Made by a program: the position numbers and the translations under genes
Notes under the pieces: generated by a model
What the model saw: the letters and a program-made list of their open reading frames with translations, nothing else
What the model was told of the DNA's origin: nothing
Database searches by the model: none
Source of the DNA: UWMA-0277 sp965183885
Lineage (GTDB): Bacteria > Bacteroidota > Bacteroidia > Flavobacteriales > BACL11
Reading direction: 5' to 3'
Assembly (NCBI GenBank): GCA_965183885.1
Contig: OZ238992.1
Span: forward strand, 124,001 to 188,000
DNA length: 64,000 nucleotides
Part shown: piece by piece, positions 46,331 to 55,234 of the stretch
Position numbering within the stretch: the stretch's first letter is position 1
How the letters are laid out: each line of letters starts with the position of its first letter

Positions 46331-47500
46331 TTACTCAATAACTAGTTTTCTACTTATCATTCCACTATTATGTTCCAATTTAATAATATAGTTTCCTGGT
46401 AATAATTTATCTTCAGCTACTACAAATTGCGACTGAATATTTTCTTCAACTAAAACTAATTTACCTAAAACATCATATACTCTCAAGTTAAATATTTCAT
46501 CTGATGGTAGCTCTACAATTACTTTGCCATTAGAAGGATTAGGGTAAATAAGCACCTGATTTTCGATAGCATTTATAATTCCAACAGAACCACAAGTATC
46601 TAGCGTAACTGGAATTGAAGCCGTTACATTACATCCATTTGTATCAGTAGCCCCCATAATATAGGTTACACTAGCAATAGGGAATACAACTACTTCATTC
46701 TGATTAACATCAGTAGGGTTTCCTGTATTCCACCAGTAATTATTAAGCCCTGGTGATACTTGAATAATACATGAGTCACCTGGACAAACAACAGCAGGGT
46801 CAGGAATTGTAACAACATTTACTGGTGCTACAGAATAAACTAAAACTGTTTCTGTTGCCGTAGCTACACAACCTGTATCATTTGTAAAAGTAACTGTATA
46901 CGTACCTGAAGTTGTAACTGTAATATTATCAGTAGTGTCTCCTGTATTCCATGAATAAGATGCAGTAGTTAATGCAGGGGTAGCTGATAACTGAACAGTA
47001 CCTCCTTCACAAAAAGCTAAAGGACCACTAGCATCAATTGTTACTGTACAAACTTGAGGAACCCCACTACAAGGCAATAGATTTCCATTACTATCTAAAG
47101 CTGAAGTAAAGGTGAATATTCCATTTTGCATAGCAATACAGTCATTATTATAAATATTTCCATCACAACCACAAACAGGTGCATAAATCATTGGACATGG
47201 CCCCATACCTCCTGTAGGAATACAGCTTTCGCAAATTACAGTGTCACAACCAGTTACAATATCAGTAATAGTAACACACCATCCTGAATAAAATGAAGTT
47301 TGATTAGCTGATGCACCACTAGTCCAAGAATAAGTATATTGTGAAATACCATTAACTGAGGCATTCATCATAATAGTTGGTCCTGACTGCCAATCAATAT
47401 TTACACTTCCTCCTTGCAAAGTACAGGGAGCTTGAGCTGATGCTGAAAACGATGCAGTAAAAATTAAGATTACTGTTAATAAATTGTAGACTTTTTTCAT
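46331..47500 (-). CDS. Secreted Kazal-domain protein with T9SS type A C-terminus
   Basis: 389-residue extracellular protein, first gene of the operon. Signal peptide (1-23, cleavage after ASA), then an Ig-like segment, a Kazal-type inhibitor domain at about 97-145 with the cysteine pattern of PVCGCDGNIYNNDC (CPMIYAPVCG start), two further Ig/PKD-like segments rich in TxSYSWNTGDTT-type motifs, and a type A sorting domain (about 315-389; IYPNPSNGKVIVELPS ... GNYIIKLEHNSGMISRKLVIE) that is recognised by the type IX secretion system. Kazal domains inhibit serine proteases; here that is inferred from the fold only. Upstream are 98 bp containing an 11-bp inverted repeat. Confidence 0.85.
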   Translation of the reverse strand: MKKVYNLLTVILIFTASFSASAQAPCTLQGGSVNIDWQSGPTIMMNASVNGISQYTYSWTSGASANQTSFYSGWCVTITDIVTGCDTVICESCIPTGGMGPCPMIYAPVCGCDGNIYNNDCIAMQNGIFTFTSALDSNGNLLPCSGVPQVCTVTIDASGPLAFCEGGTVQLSATPALTTASYSWNTGDTTDNITVTTSGTYTVTFTNDTGCVATATETVLVYSVAPVNVVTIPDPAVVCPGDSCIIQVSPGLNNYWWNTGNPTDVNQNEVVVFPIASVTYIMGATDTNGCNVTASIPVTLDTCGSVGIINAIENQVLIYPNPSNGKVIVELPSDEIFNLRVYDVLGKLVLVEENIQSQFVVAEDKLLPGNYIIKLEHNSGMISRKLVIE

Positions 47501-47507
47501 GTTTTAT

Positions 47508-47540
47508 TTTTTTGATTAAGGCGTAAATATAATCAAAAAA
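47508..47540. promoter_or_regulatory. A/T inverted repeat before the surface-protein operon
   Basis: TTTTTTGATTA and TAATCAAAAAA are exact reverse complements, about 11 bp apart, immediately upstream of the operon's first ATG; between them the minus strand reads TATATTTA, one mismatch from the -7 consensus. It may be an operator overlapping the promoter. The coordinate is accurate to about 1 base. Confidence 0.4.
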
Positions 47541-47598
47541 GATAAAAATCAGCAACAAAAAGGCTTAAGCAAACAGAAACGATAAGAAAATCAGCTAT

Positions 47599-48345
47599 TT
47601 ATCGTGTAAAAAGCAATTCTCCTTTAGAGGTATGCTCAGTAAATTTATAAGATAATCCATCAAAATTTTTCAATTCCTCAACATTTGTGATTTTATGCTT
47701 TATAATAAATTTAGCCATCTCCCCTCTAGCCTTTTTTGCAAAAAATGAAATTACTTTTAGCTTTCCATTTTTATAATCTTTAAATACTGGTGTAATTACA
47801 GGATTTGAGAACTTTTTTAATTTTAACGCTTTACTATATTCATTAGAAGCTAAATTAATAAGTTCTTCACCCTCTTCTAACACAGAGGATAACGCTATAT
47901 TTAACTTTACATTCCAATAATCATAAAGTGAATTTCCCTCTTTTGTCTTTAATTTAGTTCCCATTTCTAATCGATAAGGAAAAATTAAATCCATAGGTTT
48001 TAATAAGCCATATAACCCAGAAAGTATTCTTAAGTTATTTTGTGCAAATGCTATATCCTCTTTATTAAAAGACTCAGCAGCTAAGCCTTGGTAAACATCT
48101 CCCTTAAACAAATACATTGCTGGAGTTACTTCTTCAGAAGACAAATCCCAATCTTGATACCTATGGTAGTTTAATTGAGCTAAATTATCACTCAAGCCCA
48201 TTAAAGATTTTATATCTGCAACTTTATAGTTCTTAAGTTCCTTAACTAAATATTTTGCTTCTTCTAAGAACTGAATTTCAGAACTTAATTTATAACTATT
48301 CTTTTCAGCACTTAATTTTTTAGCTGGAGAAATAATGATCTTCAT
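47599..48345 (-). CDS. yaaA: Peroxide-stress protein YaaA
   Basis: DUF328/UPF0246 family, 248 residues. The N-terminus MKIIISPAKKLSAEKN is the family signature and the C-terminal half has the RLEMGTKLKTKEG and ISFFAKKARGEMAKFII motifs. In E. coli YaaA limits iron-dependent damage in H2O2-stressed cells and binds DNA. Nothing in the sequence points to a different role here. It is divergent from the EamA transporter gene. Confidence 0.94.
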   Translation of the reverse strand: MKIIISPAKKLSAEKNSYKLSSEIQFLEEAKYLVKELKNYKVADIKSLMGLSDNLAQLNYHRYQDWDLSSEEVTPAMYLFKGDVYQGLAAESFNKEDIAFAQNNLRILSGLYGLLKPMDLIFPYRLEMGTKLKTKEGNSLYDYWNVKLNIALSSVLEEGEELINLASNEYSKALKLKKFSNPVITPVFKDYKNGKLKVISFFAKKARGEMAKFIIKHKITNVEELKNFDGLSYKFTEHTSKGELLFTR

Positions 48346-48376
48346 TTGTATATTGTTTATCTTTAGTTATGGGAAC

Positions 48377-48408
48377 TTTGTTAAGTTTGAAATGGAGTTG
48401 TATTATTG
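48377..48408 (+). promoter_or_regulatory. Promoter of the EamA transporter gene
   Basis: TTTG (48377-48380), 20 bp, TATTATTG (48401-48408; one mismatch from TAnnTTTG), 22 nt before the ATG. An overlapping TAAGTTTG (48382-48389) is an alternative exact -7. Confidence 0.45.
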
Positions 48409-48430
48409 CACAAATTTATCAAATTAATTC

Positions 48431-49306
48431 ATGTATCATTTACTCGAAAAACACAAACTTACCTCGCTACATTTAATGGTAGTTATACTAGGTTTAACAG
48501 GAGTTTTTGGAAAACTTATTTCTTTAAGCACTATACATTTGGTTTGGTACAGGATGGGAATTGCTTTCTTAACTTTAGCACTTTTTTTATTATTTAAAAA
48601 ACAATTATTTACAGTAAAAAGAAAAGACTTCTTTGGAATTTTAGGAGTTGGCGCATTAGTTACCTTACATTGGTTATGCTTTTTTGAATCAATAAAAGTA
48701 TCTACTGTTTCTGTTGCCGTAGTTTGCTTAGCTACTTCTTCCTTGTTTTCTGCATTAATTGAACCTATATTTTTTAAACGAAAGCTATTATTCTATGAGG
48801 TAATTATGGGATTAGTAGTACTCGTCTCCCTAGCATATGTAATGGGAACAGCCAAACAATATTATCTCGGTTATTTTTATGGAATAATGTCCGCTTTACT
48901 AGGCACATTATTCACCTTGTTTAATGCAAAATATATTAATAAAGTTGGGGCTGCAAAAATCACTATGATTGAGATGTTTGCTGGAGTGATAATTATAAGT
49001 ACTATTCTGCTTTTTAAACAAGACTATACTATATTTACTTCTTTTATTTCCTTTACTGATTTCACTTACTTAATTATTTTAGGAACACTTTGTACTGCAG
49101 TAATTTTTGTATGGATGACAGAGATAATGAGACACATCACTCCTTACTCTTTAATAATGGCAATAAACCTAGAACCTATCTACAGTATTATCTTAGCACT
49201 AATTATTTTTGGAGATACCGAACTTATGAGTACTTCATTCTATATTGGTAGTTGTATTATTATTGGTGTTGTTTTTTTAGAAGGTTATCTAAAAAACAAA
49301 CAATAG
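48431..49306 (+). CDS. EamA/DMT-family transporter
   Basis: 291 residues with ten predicted transmembrane helices in two EamA repeats (about 15-140 and 150-285), the usual drug/metabolite transporter arrangement. Substrate unknown. Its start at 48431 follows a plausible promoter. The C-terminal half carries the 'PYSLIMAINLEPIYSIILAL' segment typical of the second repeat. Confidence 0.88.
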   Translation: MYHLLEKHKLTSLHLMVVILGLTGVFGKLISLSTIHLVWYRMGIAFLTLALFLLFKKQLFTVKRKDFFGILGVGALVTLHWLCFFESIKVSTVSVAVVCLATSSLFSALIEPIFFKRKLLFYEVIMGLVVLVSLAYVMGTAKQYYLGYFYGIMSALLGTLFTLFNAKYINKVGAAKITMIEMFAGVIIISTILLFKQDYTIFTSFISFTDFTYLIILGTLCTAVIFVWMTEIMRHITPYSLIMAINLEPIYSIILALIIFGDTELMSTSFYIGSCIIIGVVFLEGYLKNKQ

Positions 49307-49332
49307 ATTAATCAAAAACTCGTTTTGATTGT

Positions 49333-49340
49333 TAATTTTG
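49333..49340 (+). promoter_or_regulatory. -7 element of the TlpA-like gene
   Basis: TAATTTTG, exact consensus, 18 nt before the ATG; no clear -33 element at the usual distance. Confidence 0.5.
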
Positions 49341-49358
49341 CTGACTTAAATTTAAACA

Positions 49359-50807
49359 ATGAAAAAAACACTACTTTTATTTACCTTATTATTAAGCATT
49401 CTTTACTCTACAAATACACAAGCTCAAGGCTATACTATTAATGGAACTATTGAGGGATTACAAGACACCTCGGTAATGCTTGGATACTACTTTGGAGGCA
49501 AGCAATATGTTACTGACACAGCCCAAACTGTAAATGGAAAATTTATTTTTAAAGGAGATAAAGAACTAAAAGGAGGTATGTATCTTGTCATTTTGCCCGG
49601 ACAACAATATTTTGACATTGTAATATCAAAAGAAAACTTCTCATTCAGTACTAAACTAAATGATTTAACGGGTGCTATGAGTTTTAAAAACTCAAAAGAA
49701 AACCCTCCATTTTATGAGTACTTAGGCTTTATTACTGAAATGCAAAAAGAAATTGCTCCAATTAGAAGTAAATTAGCAAATGCTAAAGGTGATGAAAAAA
49801 AGCAATTAGAAGCAAAAGCAGGAAAAATTGATGTAAAAGTAAAAGCATACCGTTCACAGTTTTTAAACCAAAATCCAAACATATTCTTTTCAAAAATTGT
49901 ACAAGCAACAGCTGAAATTGACATTCCTGAATCTCCTTTAGATAGCACAGGAAACCCTGACAAAACATTTCCATACCGTTTTTATAAAAAGCATTTTTGG
50001 GACAATATTGATTTTTCAGATGCCAGAATGTTAAGAACACCAGTTTTCTTTAGCAAAATGGATCAGTACTTGGATAAACTAACTGCAAAACACCCCGACT
50101 CAATTAGTGTATCTGCTGATATCTTAGTAGAAAAAGCTAGAGCTAATGCTGATATATTTCAATATGTAGTATCTTATATTACATCAACTTATGAGCGTTC
50201 TAAAATTATGGGAATGGATGCCGTTTTTGTACACATGGTAGAAAACTACTATCTTACAAAACAATGTGACTGGATAGATGAGAAACAATTAAAAAAAATT
50301 ATTGAAAGAGCAGAAAAAATTGCTCCAAATATGATTGGAAGAGTTGCTCCAGAGTTTTTAGATTTTTATGGCAGACCTTTCATGAAAGATGTAAATGGAA
50401 AAACACATACTATACAAGAAGTAAAAGAAGAATTTACACTACTTATTTTTTATTCCCCTGATTGTGGTCACTGTAAAAAAGAGATTCCTAAAATTAAGAA
50501 TGTTTACGATTCATTAGTTATGAGTGGAGTTAGTATTAAAGGCTTTGCAGTTACAACCGAATTTAACAAAGAGGAATGGGTGGAATTTATTCCAGAATAC
50601 AAACTTGAAGATTGGATTAATGTTTGCGACATACAATTTGATGAAGAGAAAAACCCAACAGCAAGTAGTGATTGGAGAGATAAATATGATATCTACTCTA
50701 CCCCTGTTGTTTACTTACTAGATAAAGATAAAAAAATACTTGCTAAAAGAATAACATATAAGCAAATAGCTGAAGTTATTGACCGTTTAAAAAACAAAAA
50801 GGAATAA
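49359..50807 (+). CDS. TlpA-like thiol-disulfide oxidoreductase with DUF4369-type N-terminus
   Basis: 482-residue periplasmic or outer-membrane redoxin. A cleaved signal peptide (about 1-22) is followed by a beta-rich DUF4369-like domain (about 25-130), a helical middle region (DUF5106-like, about 150-310), and a thioredoxin domain with the active site C369-G-H-C372 in FYSPDCGHCKKEIPK, a cis-Pro in the TPVVYLLDKDKKI segment. It would reduce or isomerise disulfides outside the cytoplasm. The domain order is characteristic of Bacteroidota. The convergent Smr gene ends 10 bp away. Confidence 0.9.
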   Translation: MKKTLLLFTLLLSILYSTNTQAQGYTINGTIEGLQDTSVMLGYYFGGKQYVTDTAQTVNGKFIFKGDKELKGGMYLVILPGQQYFDIVISKENFSFSTKLNDLTGAMSFKNSKENPPFYEYLGFITEMQKEIAPIRSKLANAKGDEKKQLEAKAGKIDVKVKAYRSQFLNQNPNIFFSKIVQATAEIDIPESPLDSTGNPDKTFPYRFYKKHFWDNIDFSDARMLRTPVFFSKMDQYLDKLTAKHPDSISVSADILVEKARANADIFQYVVSYITSTYERSKIMGMDAVFVHMVENYYLTKQCDWIDEKQLKKIIERAEKIAPNMIGRVAPEFLDFYGRPFMKDVNGKTHTIQEVKEEFTLLIFYSPDCGHCKKEIPKIKNVYDSLVMSGVSIKGFAVTTEFNKEEWVEFIPEYKLEDWINVCDIQFDEEKNPTASSDWRDKYDIYSTPVVYLLDKDKKILAKRITYKQIAEVIDRLKNKKE

Positions 50808-50817
50808 ACTAATTACT

Positions 50818-51330
50818 TTATAACATAACCTCTGTTGCTCCCGCATCTTTAGATAAAAAGAACCTAAGTTTATAGTGCCTCAGTATCTTATGAACTTCTG
50901 ATTTTAATACCCCAGTACCTATACCGTGTACTATTATTAATTTCTCTACATTACTATTTAGTGCCTTTTCAATTTTATCTTGGCACTCATTTAATTGAAT
51001 TTGAACAATTTCAAAATTATCTAAATACTGATAATTTTTAGTAAGTAACTCTATATGCAAATCCACTTTTAATACGCTTAAACTTCTTTGCTGTTTACTA
51101 CTTACCCTTTGAGTTGTTACTTTATCTTTTCTGTGCACATAATCACCATAAGCAATTGCTTTATTAGTATTTTCATCTTTAAAGATAATATCCTTATTTG
51201 ACACATTAAGCTCAAAGCCCTCACTAGTAAGCACTGTAACTTTATAGGCAGAATTAATACGAATTACAACCCCACTTTCAGCCTCCTTTTTAAAGAGCAC
51301 ACTATCTCCTATTTTAAATTGATTATTCAT
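50818..51330 (-). CDS. DUF2027/Smr-domain protein
   Basis: 170 residues from the start at 51330; the upstream ATG at 51357 is inside the preceding gene. The start overlaps that gene's stop by 1 nt (TAATG). N-terminal ~60 residues form an SH3-like beta domain (FKIGDSVLFKKEAESGVVIR); the C-terminal ~80 residues are an Smr domain with the conserved VDLHIELL and LIIVHGIGTGVLKSEV motifs, ending in GATEV. Smr domains are nicking endonuclease-like modules also found in MutS2; the role in this short form is not settled. Confidence 0.86.
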   Translation of the reverse strand: MNNQFKIGDSVLFKKEAESGVVIRINSAYKVTVLTSEGFELNVSNKDIIFKDENTNKAIAYGDYVHRKDKVTTQRVSSKQQRSLSVLKVDLHIELLTKNYQYLDNFEIVQIQLNECQDKIEKALNSNVEKLIIVHGIGTGVLKSEVHKILRHYKLRFFLSKDAGATEVML

Positions 51331-52205
51331 TAATAGTAAACTGGATAAACTCTCCATTTTTCATTACTTAACTCAAGTGTTGGTGCTGGGAATTTTAAAA
51401 AGCCAAAAGTATGTAAAACTGTATTTAGCACTTTATTTCCTGTATTAATTTTACTAAGGTCAACATCAAAAGAAAGTAAATACTGCCTGTAACGTTGCTG
51501 AGTACCATCCTCATACCCTGAAGTCATTCCATTTGCACTATGTCCTAAAGATAAATTCAGCCACTTAGGAAAAGTGCTTGTTTCAATATTAAGCAATGAG
51601 CTTATATTAAAAGACAACCAATAAGTTTGCCCATTATAATCTTTTAATGCACTTTGCAATACAGTACTCCCTAATAAATTAGGATTTTGAGCTGCCCACT
51701 TAGTAGGACTATAACTATACTTTAATTGTATGCGTTGTTCATTCCACTTTAAAGATTGTCCTATAGCCAGAAACGAACCTAAACCATTTGCAATTAAATC
51801 TCCTGAAGAAGCTCCCCATTCTGCTGAGTGCCCATCTAATATTTCAATAACAGATAAGAATAAACTTCCAGTTAACCCTCCGTACCAAGCTGCTTTATTA
51901 TCACTATAACCTGCCCATTTGTAAGCTTTAATTCCTGCTACACCCATATAATACGAAGTTGTTACATGCCCTAGTTTATCCATGTACATCCATTCCTTAT
52001 TATCATTTATAAAATGAAATTTGCTTTTAGGATAATTAGCATACCATTGCTGATTTAGAACAAGTAAACCTAGCGTATAAGCACTTGCTTCGCTTACTAA
52101 AAGTATTTTTTTTCTATTATCAGTAGGCTCTAAATCTTTTATATCACTCTGAGCATCAGCTTGTAAGAATACAAACCCAAATAATATCAGAATAAAAGGC
52201 TTCAT
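51330..52205 (-). CDS. DUF2279 family envelope protein
   Basis: 291 residues with a signal peptide (1-18, MKPFILILFGFVFLQADAQ). The DUF2279 core (about 75-150) includes DKLGHVTTSYYMG and SVIEILDGHSAEWGASSGDLIANGLGSF-type segments: small residues, two histidines and hydrophobic stretches that suggest membrane or outer-membrane association. The C-terminal part looks like a beta-barrel or beta-sandwich. Function unknown. The downstream Smr gene is coupled by a TAATG overlap, and the preceding phosphohexomutase gene ends directly before the start (0 nt gap). Confidence 0.84.
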   Translation of the reverse strand: MKPFILILFGFVFLQADAQSDIKDLEPTDNRKKILLVSEASAYTLGLLVLNQQWYANYPKSKFHFINDNKEWMYMDKLGHVTTSYYMGVAGIKAYKWAGYSDNKAAWYGGLTGSLFLSVIEILDGHSAEWGASSGDLIANGLGSFLAIGQSLKWNEQRIQLKYSYSPTKWAAQNPNLLGSTVLQSALKDYNGQTYWLSFNISSLLNIETSTFPKWLNLSLGHSANGMTSGYEDGTQQRYRQYLLSFDVDLSKINTGNKVLNTVLHTFGFLKFPAPTLELSNEKWRVYPVYY

Positions 52206-53609
52206 TTAGAGTATAGTAGCCTTAGCATCTGCTAAAATATCAAATACTTTATCTTGGGTAGCAGCCTCAGCATAAGTTCTTAAAACAGGCTCAGTACCTG
52301 AAGGACGAATCATTAACCAAGTATCTTCATCAAAGAAAAATTTAAACCCATCAGTAGTATCAACACGTTGTACTTTATATTTCCCAAACTGAGTGAATTT
52401 CCCTGCTTTACAAGATTCAATAATAGCTAACTTAGTGTCATTATCAATATGTAAGTCAATACGCTCAAAAGCAAAAGTACCTACAATAGCATACACCTCA
52501 GCAATTAAGTCTTCTAAGGACTTACCTGATTTAGCCATAAATTCAAATAAGATTAAACCCATCCAAATTCCATCTCTCTCAGGGATATGACCCGCAGTAG
52601 CAATTCCTCCTGATTCCTCTCCTCCTAGCAATACATCTTCAGTAACCATTTTCCCTGCAATATGCTTAAATCCAATCTGTACTGTTTCTTGTTCTAAACC
52701 ATAATGTTTACACATTTGCTCTACTTTTACTGAGCAAGAAAAAGCTGTTACAACTTTACCCTTCATCCCTTTATACTTTACCATATAATGGATTAATAAA
52801 AGTATAATATGATGAGAATCAACAAAATTACCTTTGCTATCATAAAGCCCAATTCTATCAGCATCACCATCAGTTGCCAAACCACAATCTATAGTTCCAG
52901 AGTCTTTTATTAAATCAGAGAATTCTTGTAAATTTCTATGAATTGGTTCTGGAGCAGTTCCTAAAAAGCTAGGATTTTCATCACAATGTAAAAGTGTAGC
53001 CTCAGGCAATAAACGCTTTATAGCATTCATTCCTGCTCCAAACATAGCATCATAAGCAAAGTTCATATCTGATTTTCTAATAGTTTCTAAATCAAAACTA
53101 TTTTCAGCATGCTTACAATAAGCATCCTCCAAATCAATATAAGATATTTTACCTTCAGCAACTAAGTCTTCTATTTTTACTGCATTATAATCAACAGTAT
53201 TAGTGTCTGGGATTCTATTCTCTACAGCTGTAATATCATTAGGCAATAAAGGTCCTCCAAAATCACCTTTTAGTTTATAACCATTATAACTTGGTGGATT
53301 ATGACTTGCAGTAATTACTACTCCTAAATTTGCTTTTTCATTAACTACACCTAAAGACACCATAGGAGTTGAAACAAAGCCTTTTGATAACTTTACCTGT
53401 ATACCTTTTAAAGCCAAAACCTTTGCTGCTGTTTCTGCAAAAAGTTCTCCAGCAAAACGACAATCATGCCCTATCACTACCGAAGGATTAGTATTATTCT
53501 CATTTAACCAATCAGCAACAGCAATACTTACTCTTGCAACATTATCTGTTGTATATTCTTTTGCAATAATAGCTCTCCAGCCATCAGTACCAAATTTAAT
53601 TTTTGTCAT
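52206..53609 (-). CDS. Phosphoglucomutase/phosphomannomutase
   Basis: Alpha-D-phosphohexomutase of 467 residues. Domain 1 carries the phosphoserine loop TASHNPPSYNGYK (S102), domain 2 the metal loop DGDADRIG, domain 3 the sugar-binding GGEESGGI and domain 4 the phosphate-binding RPSGTEPVLRTYAEA. It interconverts the 1- and 6-phosphates of glucose, mannose or a related sugar, which feed sugar nucleotide synthesis for cell-surface glycans. The substrate cannot be told from the sequence. The DUF2279 gene follows directly. Confidence 0.92.
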   Translation of the reverse strand: MTKIKFGTDGWRAIIAKEYTTDNVARVSIAVADWLNENNTNPSVVIGHDCRFAGELFAETAAKVLALKGIQVKLSKGFVSTPMVSLGVVNEKANLGVVITASHNPPSYNGYKLKGDFGGPLLPNDITAVENRIPDTNTVDYNAVKIEDLVAEGKISYIDLEDAYCKHAENSFDLETIRKSDMNFAYDAMFGAGMNAIKRLLPEATLLHCDENPSFLGTAPEPIHRNLQEFSDLIKDSGTIDCGLATDGDADRIGLYDSKGNFVDSHHIILLLIHYMVKYKGMKGKVVTAFSCSVKVEQMCKHYGLEQETVQIGFKHIAGKMVTEDVLLGGEESGGIATAGHIPERDGIWMGLILFEFMAKSGKSLEDLIAEVYAIVGTFAFERIDLHIDNDTKLAIIESCKAGKFTQFGKYKVQRVDTTDGFKFFFDEDTWLMIRPSGTEPVLRTYAEAATQDKVFDILADAKATIL

Positions 53610-53643
53610 AATCTTGTTTTAAAAGGGTTGCGAAATTAAGCAA

Positions 53644-54720
53644 TTAACGCATAATTTTACGCTTATTCAAAGCCTTTTGATATTTACGAGCATTTATCAA
53701 GTGTTTTGCATAATTCTTCGCAAAATTATGGTAACCAGAAAAGTCCTCACGAGCACACATAAAAATATACTTATGATCAGCAGCATTTAGTACTGCATCA
53801 ATAGCATTAATTGATGGTATACAAATTGGACCTGGAGGTAAACCCTTATGCATGTAGGTATTATATGGAGAATCTACCTTTTTATCTTTATTCAATACTC
53901 TCTTAATAGTAAAGTCATTTAAGGCAAAAATTAATGTCGGATCAGATTCTAACTTCATACGCTTCCTTATTCTATTAAGATATAAACCTGCAATATCAGG
54001 ACGCTCATCATTCCTTATACTTTGTTCTTTTTCAACTATTGATGCTAAAGTAGCCACCTCATCAGAACTTAACTTAATCTTTTTTGCTTTTTCTTTTCTA
54101 CTTGCATTCCAGAACCTTTTATGTTCTTTTATCATTCTATTTGCAAACTGCTCTACTGAAGTATTCCAATAAAATTCATAAGTATTTGGAATAAACAAAG
54201 TTGCAATATTATATTTGTTTAAACCCAACTCTTCCATAAACAGCGTATCAGTAATATAGGCAAGTAAATCAGCCGAGTCTGCTTCTAACTGACCTCCAAT
54301 TTTACCCGATAACTGCTCAATTGTTCTTAAATTATTAAACCTAACTTTAATTGGTGTTTGCTTACCTGAACGTAATAAGTTCACTAAATCATTATTATTC
54401 AGTTTTCTGTTAATTTTATACCTACCCGATTTTATATTTGTTGTGTATTTTTTTCTTTCAGCTAACCATTTAAACGAATTGCTATTCATTAACAAACCAC
54501 TTTCAGTTAAAATTTGAGTTACAGCATCAAAATTAGCTCCAGTAGGAATATAAATATACTTTTCTGTAACATCCTCTGGTATTACAATATTGGGCTGATA
54601 CACCCTTGAATACAATTCGTAAGCCATACCTGCACCACCAATAATTATTAAAGCAAAAAAAGCAATTATAAACTTTCTAAATTTTGGATGTTTCCTCTTA
54701 TATTTTCTTCTTTTTCTCAA
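53644..54720 (-). CDS. mltG: Endolytic murein transglycosylase MltG
   Basis: 358 residues. A single N-terminal transmembrane helix (about 15-33) precedes the YceG-like domain; conserved are the catalytic glutamate in ATLASIVEKEQS, the ESDPTLIFALND motif and PYNTYMHKGLPPGPI. MltG cuts nascent glycan chains at the inner membrane to set their length. The basic leader (MRKRRKYKRKHPKFRK) is as usual for this type of membrane anchor. It lies 1 nt after the acetyltransferase gene. Confidence 0.94.
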   Translation of the reverse strand: MRKRRKYKRKHPKFRKFIIAFFALIIIGGAGMAYELYSRVYQPNIVIPEDVTEKYIYIPTGANFDAVTQILTESGLLMNSNSFKWLAERKKYTTNIKSGRYKINRKLNNNDLVNLLRSGKQTPIKVRFNNLRTIEQLSGKIGGQLEADSADLLAYITDTLFMEELGLNKYNIATLFIPNTYEFYWNTSVEQFANRMIKEHKRFWNASRKEKAKKIKLSSDEVATLASIVEKEQSIRNDERPDIAGLYLNRIRKRMKLESDPTLIFALNDFTIKRVLNKDKKVDSPYNTYMHKGLPPGPICIPSINAIDAVLNAADHKYIFMCAREDFSGYHNFAKNYAKHLINARKYQKALNKRKIMR

Positions 54721-54721
54721 G

Positions 54722-55234
54722 CTATTGTTTATTTAATTCCATATGTATTATATCTAAAGACCTATTGTTTTTCATTAAAACAGCTTTCTGAAAATCATAT
54801 TCTTTAAAGCCTAAGTCTTTATATAATTTAGTGATTGATTTATTTTCTGTTAAAACACCTAATTGTATTTTCTTTACTTTATCAAGCAAAAAAGCTTTTT
54901 CAATTATCTTAATCATTAATTGCTTCGCAAGGCCCTTTCTTCGATACCCTTTCTTAACATAAAGCTGAACCAAACCTCCTACATCAGTAGCTTCTGGAAG
55001 GGTGTAAAATCCACAAATACCTATTAAATTACCTTCTTCAAAACAGCCTACAATAAATTTATCTTTAGCTTTATCTTCTATATTTTTTTGGAAAGACAAC
55101 TTCTCTCTAGCATTTTCTATTTCAAAAGTAGTACAAAAACTATCAGGGGATTCAATAAGACTTTCTAATCTTAAAGCTCTATACAGAGCTGACTCACCAG
55201 GTTCTAAAATTCTAAATTCCAAATTACTGCCCAT
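54722..55234 (-). CDS. GNAT-family N-acetyltransferase
   Basis: 170-residue Acetyltransf_1 domain. The acetyl-CoA loop is visible as LYVKKGYRRKGLAKQLM (consensus 'R..G.G..L'), and the C-terminal strand has LGVLTENKSITKLYKDLGF. Substrate unknown. It overlaps the multihaem gene by 11 nt and precedes mltG by 1 nt. Confidence 0.88.
   Translation of the reverse strand: MGSNLEFRILEPGESALYRALRLESLIESPDSFCTTFEIENAREKLSFQKNIEDKAKDKFIVGCFEEGNLIGICGFYTLPEATDVGGLVQLYVKKGYRRKGLAKQLMIKIIEKAFLLDKVKKIQLGVLTENKSITKLYKDLGFKEYDFQKAVLMKNNRSLDIIHMELNKQ

Noticed and set aside
47508..47540. Intrinsic terminator of yaaA.
   Set aside because: The stem is almost all A/T, with only one GC pair; it is unlikely to terminate. 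Kept as a possible operator.
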